Source: Gemmatimonadota bacterium (GTDB lineage: Bacteria; Gemmatimonadota; Gemmatimonadetes; Gemmatimonadales; Gemmatimonadaceae). From it: a DNA stretch of 38,528 nt. This document shows, piece after piece, positions 11,041-18,373 of the stretch (position 1 is the stretch's first letter; each line of letters begins with the position of its first letter). A program made the translations under genes and the position numbers. The stretch is from NCBI GenBank assembly GCA_025359135.1, contig JANYHJ010000209.1, forward strand, positions 1 to 38,528. The letters run 5' to 3'. The notes under the pieces were generated by a model, which was given only the letters and a program-made list of their open reading frames with translations, searched no databases and was not told the origin of the DNA.

Positions 11041-12438
11041 ATGGCCACGATGGCTGAACCGGTCGGTCCCATGCGGCCGAACATCGCGTCCGCGGACGTC
11101 CAGCTCCCGGCGATCAAGACGTTCGAGCAGGTCGACGAAGAGATTGCCAACACGCTCAAGCCGACCAAGGCCTGGTTCCTCGGACTCATGGTCGCGGTCG
11201 GCTGCATGCTCCTTGGCGCGTCGGCGTGGACCTTCCAGGTCTACGCGGGCCTCGGCAACGCGGGCTACGTGCCGCCCGTGATGTGGGGCGTCTACATCAT
11301 CACCTTCGTGTTCTGGGTCGGTATCGGCCACGCCGGTACGCTCATCTCGGCCATTCTCTATCTCTTCCGGGCCGGCTTCCGCACCACGATCTACCGCGCG
11401 TCGGAAGCGATGACGGTGTTCGCGGTCATGACGGCGGGCCTCTTCCCGATCATCCACATCGGACGCCCGTGGAAGTTCTTCTGGCTCATTCCGTATCCGA
11501 ACTGGCGGTTGCTCTGGCCGAACTTCAAGAGCCCGCTCGTCTGGGACGTCTTCGCGATCTCGACCTACCTCACGATCTCGACGACCTTCCTCTACATCGG
11601 CCTCATTCCCGACATCGCGGTGATCCGCGACCGGGAGAAGAACCCGACGCGCAAGTTCATCCTCAGCATCCTCTCGCTCGGCTGGAAGAACACCGACCGT
11701 GAGTGGCGGCACTTCACCCGCGCGTACCTGTTCCTCGCCGCGTTCAGCACGCCGCTCGTGCTCTCGGTGCACTCGGTCGTGTCGTTCGACTTCGCGATGG
11801 CGCTGACCCCGGGGTGGCACGCGACGATCTTCCCGCCCTACTTCGTGGCTGGCGCCATCTTCTCCGGCTTCGCGATGGTCTGGACGATCCTCATCCCGAT
11901 CCGGAAGTGGTGGAAGCTCGAGCACTACGTCACGCTCAACCACCTCGACGCGACCGCCAAGGTGGTGCTCTTCACCTCGCTGGTGGTCGGCTGCGCGTAC
12001 CTGGTCGAGTTCTGGGTCGCGTGGTACTCGGGCGTGAAGCCGGAGCAGGACTACTTCTTCAACCGCGTCTTCGGTGAGTGGTGGTGGGCGGCCTGGATCA
12101 TGCTGATCTGCAACATGGTGCTGCCGCTCTCGCTCTTCTCGCAGAAGTTGCGACGCAACACGGCCTGGCTCTTCATCCTCTCGATCTTCATCAACATCGG
12201 GATGTGGTTCGAGCGCTTCGTCATCGTCGTGCCATCGCTCTCGCACGAGTTCGAGCCGTGGCAGTGGACCACGTACGTGCCGAGCTGGATCGACATGTCG
12301 TTCCTCGTGGGCTCGTTCGGCTGGTTCTTCATGTGGTTCCTGCTCTTCATCAAGCAGCTGCCCGTGATGGCCATCATCGAGGTCAAGGAAATCGTGCCGG
12401 CGCGTCGCGCGGCGGCCGGTCAGGGAGGACACCACTGA
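11041..12438 (+). CDS. actC: Alternative complex III subunit ActC (NrfD/PsrC-like membrane subunit)
   Basis: A protein of 465 residues starting 3 bases after actB. It has a polar N-terminus of about 45 residues, then some ten hydrophobic segments ('AWFLGLMVAVGCMLLGASAWTF', 'YIITFVFWVGIGHAGTLIS' and others), matching the NrfD-like family. ActC is the quinol-binding membrane subunit next to ActB; the segment 'GIGHAGTLISAILYLFR' includes the conserved His region implicated in quinol oxidation. The TGATG junction with actD overlaps by one base. An in-frame ATG at 11050 is a possible alternative start. NrfD membrane subunits occur in many complexes, but the flanking actA/B/D/E/F genes make this assignment secure. 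Confidence 0.93.
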   Translation: MATMAEPVGPMRPNIASADVQLPAIKTFEQVDEEIANTLKPTKAWFLGLMVAVGCMLLGASAWTFQVYAGLGNAGYVPPVMWGVYIITFVFWVGIGHAGTLISAILYLFRAGFRTTIYRASEAMTVFAVMTAGLFPIIHIGRPWKFFWLIPYPNWRLLWPNFKSPLVWDVFAISTYLTISTTFLYIGLIPDIAVIRDREKNPTRKFILSILSLGWKNTDREWRHFTRAYLFLAAFSTPLVLSVHSVVSFDFAMALTPGWHATIFPPYFVAGAIFSGFAMVWTILIPIRKWWKLEHYVTLNHLDATAKVVLFTSLVVGCAYLVEFWVAWYSGVKPEQDYFFNRVFGEWWWAAWIMLICNMVLPLSLFSQKLRRNTAWLFILSIFINIGMWFERFVIVVPSLSHEFEPWQWTTYVPSWIDMSFLVGSFGWFFMWFLLFIKQLPVMAIIEVKEIVPARRAAAGQGGHH

Positions 12439-12938
12439 TGCCGGGCCTCGTCGCGAACTTCCGCGAACTCGACCGCACCGTGTCGGCCGTCAAGGAGCTC
12501 CAGCGCCGCAAGCTGGGCAACCTCACGGTCTACTCGCCCACGATCCATCATGAACTCGAGGACGCCATCGAGGCGCCGCCGAGCCCGGTGCGTCGCTTCA
12601 CGCTCATCGGCGGCCTCTGCGGCGTCACGATGGGCTACTGGATGGCCATCTGGACGTCGGACTACTGGCCGCTCGTCGTCGGCGGCAAGGCGGTCGCGAG
12701 CTGGATCCCGTACACCATCATCGGCTTCGAGATGATGGTCATGGTCGGCGCCCTCTCGACCGTCTTCGGCATGTTCATCACCTCGCGCATCCCGAAGCTC
12801 GTCGTCGACGTGGCCTTCGACCCGCGCTACACCAACGGCGACTACGGCATCTTCGTCGACTGCCCACCCGAGAAGGAGAAGGACGCCGAGGGACTGTTCC
12901 GCCAGCACGGCGCCACGGAGGTGCGGCATGCCCGCTAG
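12438..12938 (+). CDS. actD: Alternative complex III subunit ActD (DUF3341)
   Basis: A protein of 166 residues starting in the TGATG junction with actC. An N-terminal soluble part of about 50 residues is followed by two transmembrane helices (about residues 52-72 and 93-118) and a C-terminal domain ending 'GDYGIFVDCPPEKEKDAEGLFRQHGATEVRHA'. This is the DUF3341 pattern: two membrane spans and a small alpha/beta domain in which a late 'GA-EV' strand is typical. ActD is a structural membrane subunit of alternative complex III with no cofactor. It overlaps actE by 11 bases. The call rests on position, size and topology. Confidence 0.9.
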   Translation: MPGLVANFRELDRTVSAVKELQRRKLGNLTVYSPTIHHELEDAIEAPPSPVRRFTLIGGLCGVTMGYWMAIWTSDYWPLVVGGKAVASWIPYTIIGFEMMVMVGALSTVFGMFITSRIPKLVVDVAFDPRYTNGDYGIFVDCPPEKEKDAEGLFRQHGATEVRHAR

Positions 12939-13740
12939 CCTCTCGCGCGCCACGCTCGTGCGCGGCGTCGCCCTCGCAGCGCTGGTGCCCGCCCTCACCG
13001 CCTGCGACTGGTTCACCACCTTCCGCTACCAGCCCAAGCTGGATACGTGGGAGAACATGGCCATCTCGCCGGACACGTCGATCAAGTACTACTGGCCGAA
13101 GAAGAGCTTCATCGGTCCGAACTGGTCGCAGCGCGAGGACGCCAACACGCCGCTCATCTCGCGCGGCCAGCCGATGTACTCGGTGCCGATCACGGGCACC
13201 GTGATGCCGTACTTCCAGATCTCGAACACGGCCGTCCCCGGCGTCATCGACTCGATCGGCAATGCGCTCGTCAACCCGACGCCGCCCAGCGATTCATCGC
13301 TCGCGCTCGGGCGCCGCTACTTCCAGATCAATTGCGCCGTCTGCCACGGCGACGACGGGCAGGGCACCAAGAACCTCGTCGTGGCCAAGTACGGACTCGG
13401 CATCAACATCGTCGGTGACGGCACCAAGGCCCGCTCCGACGGCTACATCTTCGGCATGATGCGCAACGGTCGCGGCCTGATGCCGAGCTACAACCGCATC
13501 GAGGAAGCCGAGCGCTGGCACGTCGTCAACTACGTGCGCGGCCTGCAGGGCAAGCTCGGGCATGAGGTCGAGAAGGGTCCGGTCGGCTTCCCCGGGCAGA
13601 CCGGCACGGCGCTGCCTGGCTACACCACGCTCGGGCCGACGCGGCCCGTGCCGTTTGCGAAGCCCGGTCACGCGACCGGCATGGACGTCCGGGGCGACGA
13701 AGCGGCCGCCGCGGGCACGAAGAAGGGAGGTGCCAAGTGA
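12928..13740 (+). CDS. actE: Alternative complex III subunit ActE, monohaem cytochrome c lipoprotein
   Basis: A protein of 270 residues. The N-terminus has a lipoprotein signal ending in LTAC, giving C26 as the lipid-bearing cysteine. A single haem site CAVCH (C136-H140) is followed by 'GRGLMPSYN' with a candidate axial methionine, as in class I cytochrome c. ActE is the periplasmic monohaem cytochrome that takes electrons from ActA and passes them on. The last 60 residues (Gly/Pro/Ala/Lys-rich, ending TKKGGAK) lie beyond the cytochrome domain and look disordered. The start lies inside the end of actD (11-base overlap), and the stop overlaps actF as GTGA. Confidence 0.92.
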   Translation: MPASLSRATLVRGVALAALVPALTACDWFTTFRYQPKLDTWENMAISPDTSIKYYWPKKSFIGPNWSQREDANTPLISRGQPMYSVPITGTVMPYFQISNTAVPGVIDSIGNALVNPTPPSDSSLALGRRYFQINCAVCHGDDGQGTKNLVVAKYGLGINIVGDGTKARSDGYIFGMMRNGRGLMPSYNRIEEAERWHVVNYVRGLQGKLGHEVEKGPVGFPGQTGTALPGYTTLGPTRPVPFAKPGHATGMDVRGDEAAAAGTKKGGAK

Positions 13741-15059
13741 GCGGCGGACACGACCACGTGCCATCGCGCCAGGAACTGGCGGCGATGGCGACCAAGCCCC
13801 TCCCGGGCAACCTGCGCACCATCTCGCTGATCATGGCGGCCGTGGGCTTCGCCGTCTTCATCTATGGCGCCGCGACGGGACAGGATCGCGCGTGGCAGGC
13901 GTTCCAGTTCAACTGGATGTTCTTCTGGACCATTTCCGCGGCCAGTGTCGCCTTCGCTGCCGTGCAGCGCATCACCACGGCGCGCTGGTCGCGCTCGGTG
14001 GTGCGGCTGCTCGAAGGCATGGTCGCCTTCCTGCCGGTCGCCGTGGTGCTACTCGCGGTCACGCTGCTCTTCGGGCTCGACCACATCTTCCCGTGGGCCA
14101 CCAACCCGCCGCACGGACACGAGAAGGCGCTCTGGCTGGCCAAGTCGTTCCTGATTCCGCGCGACCTGTTCTTCGCCGCGGGCTTTGCCGCCCTGTCGCT
14201 CTGGTTCGTCTACAACTCGGTGCGCCTCGACGTCGCCATCCTGCCCGAGTCGGGGCTGGCGTGGGCCAAGGGCCTCCGCGAGAAGATGCGCGCCGGCTTC
14301 GGGCACGAACGTCGCGAGCTGCACACCCAGCACTCGATCCAGGGCAAGATCGCCGTCGCCCTGGTCATCATGTTCGGGTTCGGCACCGTCGCGCTCGCCT
14401 GGGACCTCTCGATGTCGGCCGACGTGCACTTCCAGTCGACGATGTACGGCTGGCAGGTCATGATGGGTGGCTGGGTCGTGATGCTGATGGTGTTCTCGAT
14501 CCTTGCGCGCGAGTTCCGCGACCTGATGGGCGCCGGCGAGATCATCGGCGAACAGCAGCTCCACGACATCGGCAAGCTCTGTTTCGCCTTCACCGCGTTC
14601 TGGGGCTACCTGACCTTCAGCCAGTACCTCGTCATCTGGTACGGCAACTGGGCCGAGGAGACGCACTTCTTCAACCTGCGCCTCTCGGGCGTGTGGAAGT
14701 CGCTCACCCTCGCGACCGCCACGCTCATGTTCCTGCCGTTCTTCGGCCTCATGGGCAAGTATCCGAAGCTCTGGACGCCGACGATGTACATCTTCGCGTT
14801 CTCGAGCATCCTCGGCCTCTGGATCCACCGCTACATCGAGATCTATCCCTCGATCTACGGCGAGATCGACCACCTGCCTTTCGGACTCTTCGAGATCGCG
14901 CTCTTCGTCGGCTTCCTCGGACTCTGGGGCTGGAGCTACACCAGCTTCATGGATGCCTTCCCGAAGGTGCGCGTCTTCATGATGACGTCGGAGTACCGCG
15001 ACGAAGTGCAGATCCCGGTCGACGCCGAGACGATGGAGCCCCTCCCCGCGCACGAGTAG
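13737..15059 (+). CDS. actF: Alternative complex III subunit ActF (NrfD-like membrane subunit)
   Basis: A protein of 440 residues with GTG start 13737, coupled to actE by a 4-base overlap. It contains about ten membrane segments, beginning 'LRTISLIMAAVGFAVFIYGAATGQ'. 'LYHHFP'-like oxidase motifs are absent, and the pattern with 'GLDHIFPWATNPPHGHEKALWLAKSF' fits ActF, the second NrfD-like subunit that packs against ActC and is proposed to take part in proton movement. It is the last act gene here; the convergent thioredoxin gene ends 12 bases beyond its stop. No cytochrome oxidase genes follow, unlike in many act operons. Confidence 0.92.
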   Translation: MSGGHDHVPSRQELAAMATKPLPGNLRTISLIMAAVGFAVFIYGAATGQDRAWQAFQFNWMFFWTISAASVAFAAVQRITTARWSRSVVRLLEGMVAFLPVAVVLLAVTLLFGLDHIFPWATNPPHGHEKALWLAKSFLIPRDLFFAAGFAALSLWFVYNSVRLDVAILPESGLAWAKGLREKMRAGFGHERRELHTQHSIQGKIAVALVIMFGFGTVALAWDLSMSADVHFQSTMYGWQVMMGGWVVMLMVFSILAREFRDLMGAGEIIGEQQLHDIGKLCFAFTAFWGYLTFSQYLVIWYGNWAEETHFFNLRLSGVWKSLTLATATLMFLPFFGLMGKYPKLWTPTMYIFAFSSILGLWIHRYIEIYPSIYGEIDHLPFGLFEIALFVGFLGLWGWSYTSFMDAFPKVRVFMMTSEYRDEVQIPVDAETMEPLPAHE

Positions 15060-15071
15060 CTCCCGGAGGGG

Positions 15072-15518
15072 TCAGCCGAGCGCGAACGACCGCAGCTGCG
15101 CCAACGGCAGCGTGCCACTCGCACGCGCCACTTCACGCCCGCCCACGAACCGCACCACCGTCGGAATGTTCGCGATGCGGAACGACTGACCGGTCGCGGG
15201 TGACCGGTCGGTGTCGAGTTTGACGATCAGCACTTGCCCGGACAGTTCGCGCGCGATCTCATCGACGGCCGGCGCCATCATCTTGCACGGACCACACCAG
15301 TCGGCGTAGAAATCCACCACCACGGGCACCTCGCTTTCGGCGATGGTTCGCGCGAAGGTCGTGTCGTCGAGCTTGAGCGGCCGGTCGAGCAGCATCGGCT
15401 TCTGGCAGGCGCCGCACTTCGGACGGTCCGAAAAGCGCGTCGCGTCCACGCGATTCCATGACTCGCACCACTGACAACGGATCGTCACGTGGCGGAGTGG
15501 AGGGGCACTGGTTGTCAT
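15072..15518 (-). CDS. trxC: Thioredoxin with N-terminal zinc ribbon (TrxC type)
   Basis: A protein of 148 residues. The start at 15518 is supported by GAAGG 7 bases upstream; the frame stays open to an earlier ATG at 15560, which lacks such a site. Two CxxC pairs (C15/C18 and C35/C38) form a small zinc ribbon, as in thioredoxin 2. They are followed by a full thioredoxin domain with the active site WCGPC (74-78) and the cis-proline region 'IANIPTVVRF'. It reduces protein disulfides in the cytoplasm; the zinc ribbon is linked to redox sensing in TrxC. A peroxiredoxin gene lies just across the divergent tRNA gene and is a plausible client. It shares a short AT-rich promoter region with tRNA-Ala. 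Confidence 0.92.
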   Translation of the reverse strand: MTTSAPPLRHVTIRCQWCESWNRVDATRFSDRPKCGACQKPMLLDRPLKLDDTTFARTIAESEVPVVVDFYADWCGPCKMMAPAVDEIARELSGQVLIVKLDTDRSPATGQSFRIANIPTVVRFVGGREVARASGTLPLAQLRSFALG

Positions 15519-15545
15519 GGGGGAGCCTTCAGGGGAGTCTCCCTG

Positions 15546-15552
15546 TATATTA
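15546..15552. promoter_or_regulatory. Candidate bidirectional -10 region between trxC and tRNA-Ala
   Basis: TATATTA is the only AT-rich run in the 50 bases between the divergent genes. Read forward it gives TATATT, about 18 bases before the tRNA; read in reverse it gives TAATAT, about 29 bases before the trxC ATG. Both distances suit transcription starts. No clear -35 box was found on either strand. Confidence 0.35.
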
Positions 15553-15568
15553 CTCGGCACTGTTGCAC

Positions 15569-15641
15569 GGGGCGGTAGCTCAGTTGGGAGAGCACCTGCT
15601 TTGCAAGCAGGGGGTCAGGGGTTCGATCCCCCTCCGCTCCA
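15569..15641 (+). tRNA. tRNA-Ala: tRNA-Ala(TGC)
   Basis: A 73-base cloverleaf. The acceptor arm GGGGCGG pairs with CCGCTCC (one G-U), the D arm is GCTC/GAGC, and the anticodon stem CCTGC/GCAGG carries loop TTTGCAA, giving anticodon TGC (Ala). The T arm AGGGG/CCCCT holds TTCGATC. The discriminator base is A, and CCA is not encoded. The gene stands alone, not next to rRNA. Confidence 0.97.
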
Positions 15642-15677
15642 CTCCACGTCCGACCTTTCACCGACCGCAAAGCGCAC

Positions 15678-16157
15678 ATGACCGCGACCGTGACTGGCCG
15701 CCTTCCGCAGGTGGGGGAGCAGGCTACCGACTTCACCCTTCCGTCCACCTCCGGCGAGAAGGTCACGCTTTCGCAGTTCCGCGGGAAGCAGCACGTGCTG
15801 CTCGCGTTCTTCCCGATGGCATTCACGTCGACCTGCACCGCCGAGCTCTGCGCCTTCTCCGAGGACCTCGGCCAGTTCGAGGGCAGTGACGTCGCCGTCT
15901 TCGGCGTCTCCGTCGACGCGCTGCCCTCCCTCAAGGCGTTCAAGAAGCAGGAGCAACTCAAGGAGGAGCTCCTGTCCGACTTCAAGCGCGAAGTCGTCGG
16001 ACCCTGGGGCCTGCTGTTCGCCGACACCTTCTTCTCGAATCGGGCCTACGTGCTCATCGACAAGGGCGGCATCGTGCGCTGGGTCCACGTCGAGGCGACG
16101 CCAGGCACCAGGCGCGAGAACGCCGAAGTGCTCGCGCAGATCGCCAAGCTCGGCTGA
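15678..16157 (+). CDS. Peroxiredoxin (AhpC/TSA family, PrxQ/BCP-like cysteine spacing)
   Basis: A protein of 159 residues. The fold is a typical thioredoxin-like peroxiredoxin: 'GEQATDFTLPSTSGEKVTLSQFRGK', then 'FFPMAFTSTCTAELCAF'. The peroxidatic cysteine is C53, and a second cysteine C58 lies five residues on, the spacing of PrxQ/BCP enzymes that form an intramolecular disulfide. The rest of the sequence also resembles AhpE-type proteins, so the subclass is uncertain. It reduces hydrogen peroxide and organic hydroperoxides in the cytoplasm, normally recycled by thioredoxin, which is encoded about 160 bases away on the other strand. It begins 36 bases after the tRNA; the following gene starts 8 bases after its stop and is probably cotranscribed. 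Confidence 0.9.
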   Translation: MTATVTGRLPQVGEQATDFTLPSTSGEKVTLSQFRGKQHVLLAFFPMAFTSTCTAELCAFSEDLGQFEGSDVAVFGVSVDALPSLKAFKKQEQLKEELLSDFKREVVGPWGLLFADTFFSNRAYVLIDKGGIVRWVHVEATPGTRRENAEVLAQIAKLG

Positions 16158-16165
16158 GCTGACGC

Positions 16166-18211
16166 GTGTCCGAGCCGGTCGATCGCCTCGCGTTCGACGA
16201 CATGGTGGCACTCGGCGCGCTTGACGGAACGTCCTTTGCACCCGTCGATCCGCGCTGGCTCGACGTTCCCGGATACTGGGACGGCGTGCGCGTTGCTGGA
16301 CACGCGTTCAAGCCGGGCTACACGGTGGCGGTGCTCGACGCCGACGCACGGGCGATTCCGTTCAAGCTGACGTCGCGGCGCGGTACGCCGGCCGATCTCG
16401 TCGCCGAGTACCGGCTCGGCAACGGCATGACGGCCACCGAAGTCCGCTCCGTGCATCCGGGTGGCGTCTTCGTCTCCGAGTGGCGACTGCGTGCGCTCAA
16501 GCCAGCCACCGTGCACCTCGTGGCGTGGACGCTTGCCCCCGCGGCCGACGTCGTGCCCGGCAGCGTGACCTTCGTCGGCGCGCTCGACTGGATGCGCGCG
16601 AACGGAGGGCCGGCCTGCTCGCTCGCCATTCTTGGCGAAACCACCAGTTGGGCCGCGTGCCCCGCGGGTGACCTCGATGTCGCGCCTCGCTGGGACGACA
16701 CGCCCCTGCCGCAGCTCTGGGCCGCCGAGCGCCTGCCAAGCGGACGGCGCGCGCCGCACCGTCCCTCGGAGTGCTGGTGGTGCTTCGCCGTGCATCGCCG
16801 CCTCCGCGTCAGCGATGCCGGCGGCGCCACCACGTTCGCGCTGCGTGTCGTCGACGGCACGGCGACCGAGTCGGCGCCGGTGCTCGCGCCTGGCGCCACG
16901 CTCGCCGGGGCGAGCCGTGCCGCGTGGAATGCGGTGCTCGCGCAGGTGCCACGCCTCGAATGCAGCGATCCGTTTGTCGAAGTGGCCTGGTTCAGGCGTT
17001 GGGGCGGACTCTGGCAGCACGCGGAGCGCGCGTCGGGTGACGCCACGCTCTTGAGCGTACGCGAGGGCAGTGCGCAGCCCGTGCGACTGCGCACCATTCC
17101 GGCGGTCGCACGCGAGCTGGCCTGGATCGACCCAGCGCGCGCACGACGACTCGTGCTGCATGCGCTCGCTCAGCGCGACCGCGACGGCTCCCTTCCAGCC
17201 ATCGACGGCGCCAAGGGTGGCGCGCACACGGCGCCGACCGATTGGGGCGCCACGGTGCGCGCGCTCGACGAGATCGCGCCCGACGACTCATTCGTGCGCG
17301 CCGTCCATCCTGCGCTCGGCGAGCACCTCAACTGGATGCTCGATCAGGCGGAGCACGCCGTGGACGCGCAGGGCGGGGCCGACCGCTCTGTGCTCTGGGG
17401 CGTGGCCGCATGGCGCGCAGCCCGCTGGCTCGAGGATCAGTCGGAGCGATCTGGCCTGCCCGAGCAGGCAGGTCGTTGGCGCGAGTCCTCGGCGCGAGCC
17501 GGCGCGGTGGTCTCGCGCGCACTCGGTGACGTCGGCGTGCTGCGCGGACCACATCCGTCTTCGGCGCCGTCCTCGCTGCCGTTCGTCGCGCTGGGCACCG
17601 ACATTCCCACTCGCGACCAGGCGACATCGCTGCTGCGCGCCCTCTTCGATCCCGCGCGCTACTGGACGCCGTATCCAGTGCCGGCCCGCGCGCTCGGCGA
17701 CACGGACGCGCGGTGGCGTGCGGCCGAGACGCTGGGTGATCGCGATGAGCCCGATGCGGCGCGCGTGGTGCCATGGCTCACCTGCGCGATCGTCGATGCG
17801 CTGCTCGAACAGAGCGCCGAGACGCCGCCGTTGCGCGAGGAGATCGTGCACCTCGTGCGACGGTTCGTGCGCATGCACTTCGAGGCCGGCGACTTGCGAC
17901 GCCCCGTCGCGTCGGCCGACTTCAACCCGCTCACGGGGGAACCGAGCGCAGTTCACGATGCGCGCGGCGACCAACGGACCTGGTTGGCCGACCTCCTGCT
18001 GCGCCTGGCCGTGGGGGTGCGGCCGCACGTCGGAGGCATCACCGTCGACCCGCTCCCGTTCGGATTCGAGCGGCTGCAGGTGAGTGAACTGCGCGTGCGC
18101 GGCCGCTTGCTCGACGTGCACGTCGGTACCGACACCTTCCGCGTGATCGCGGACGGCGTGGCGCACGAGGGCGTGCATGGCACGCCACTCGAGATTCCAG
18201 ACCGCGCCTGA
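16166..18211 (+). CDS. (alpha/alpha)6-barrel glycoside hydrolase-like protein (MGH1/GH63-like)
   Basis: A protein of 681 residues with a GTG start 8 bases after the peroxiredoxin stop. The first 240 residues are beta-rich, like the N-terminal sandwich of glucosidases. From about 260 a helical barrel follows, with 'LARELAWIDPARARRLVLHALAQRDRDGSLPA'-type repeats; 'TDWGATVRALDEIAP' and 'RPVASADFNPLTGEPS' resemble the catalytic-face loops of GH63 and mannosylglycerate hydrolase-like enzymes. The final beta segment 'GGITVDPLPFGFERLQVSELRVRGRLLDVHV' is the usual C-terminal domain of this group. No signal peptide is seen, so it would act in the cytoplasm, perhaps on a storage or compatible-solute sugar. 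The catalytic acid and base cannot be fixed by eye, and the substrate is unknown. Confidence 0.6.
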   Translation: MSEPVDRLAFDDMVALGALDGTSFAPVDPRWLDVPGYWDGVRVAGHAFKPGYTVAVLDADARAIPFKLTSRRGTPADLVAEYRLGNGMTATEVRSVHPGGVFVSEWRLRALKPATVHLVAWTLAPAADVVPGSVTFVGALDWMRANGGPACSLAILGETTSWAACPAGDLDVAPRWDDTPLPQLWAAERLPSGRRAPHRPSECWWCFAVHRRLRVSDAGGATTFALRVVDGTATESAPVLAPGATLAGASRAAWNAVLAQVPRLECSDPFVEVAWFRRWGGLWQHAERASGDATLLSVREGSAQPVRLRTIPAVARELAWIDPARARRLVLHALAQRDRDGSLPAIDGAKGGAHTAPTDWGATVRALDEIAPDDSFVRAVHPALGEHLNWMLDQAEHAVDAQGGADRSVLWGVAAWRAARWLEDQSERSGLPEQAGRWRESSARAGAVVSRALGDVGVLRGPHPSSAPSSLPFVALGTDIPTRDQATSLLRALFDPARYWTPYPVPARALGDTDARWRAAETLGDRDEPDAARVVPWLTCAIVDALLEQSAETPPLREEIVHLVRRFVRMHFEAGDLRRPVASADFNPLTGEPSAVHDARGDQRTWLADLLLRLAVGVRPHVGGITVDPLPFGFERLQVSELRVRGRLLDVHVGTDTFRVIADGVAHEGVHGTPLEIPDRA

Positions 18212-18373
18212 TCAGTCGGCCGGCGTTCGGGATACCACGGTCTTCACCGTCACGCACGTTCGCGGCCAGGCCTCCCGCGGCGCGCGATCCAGTCGCGGCA
18301 ATCGCAAACCCTCCCGAGATGGAGCGTGTCACATGACAGCGCCGCACCTCCGCCACCCACCCCTCGGTTCCGC

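Noticed and set aside
15642-15677. Possible encoded CCA or a second tRNA after tRNA-Ala
   Set aside because: The bases after the discriminator read CTCCACG, not CCA, and no second cloverleaf can be folded.
18327-18338. Hyphenated palindrome TGTCA-CA-TGACA upstream of the receptor gene
   Set aside because: It is short, matches no known operator with confidence, and sits in a gap where such repeats can arise by chance.
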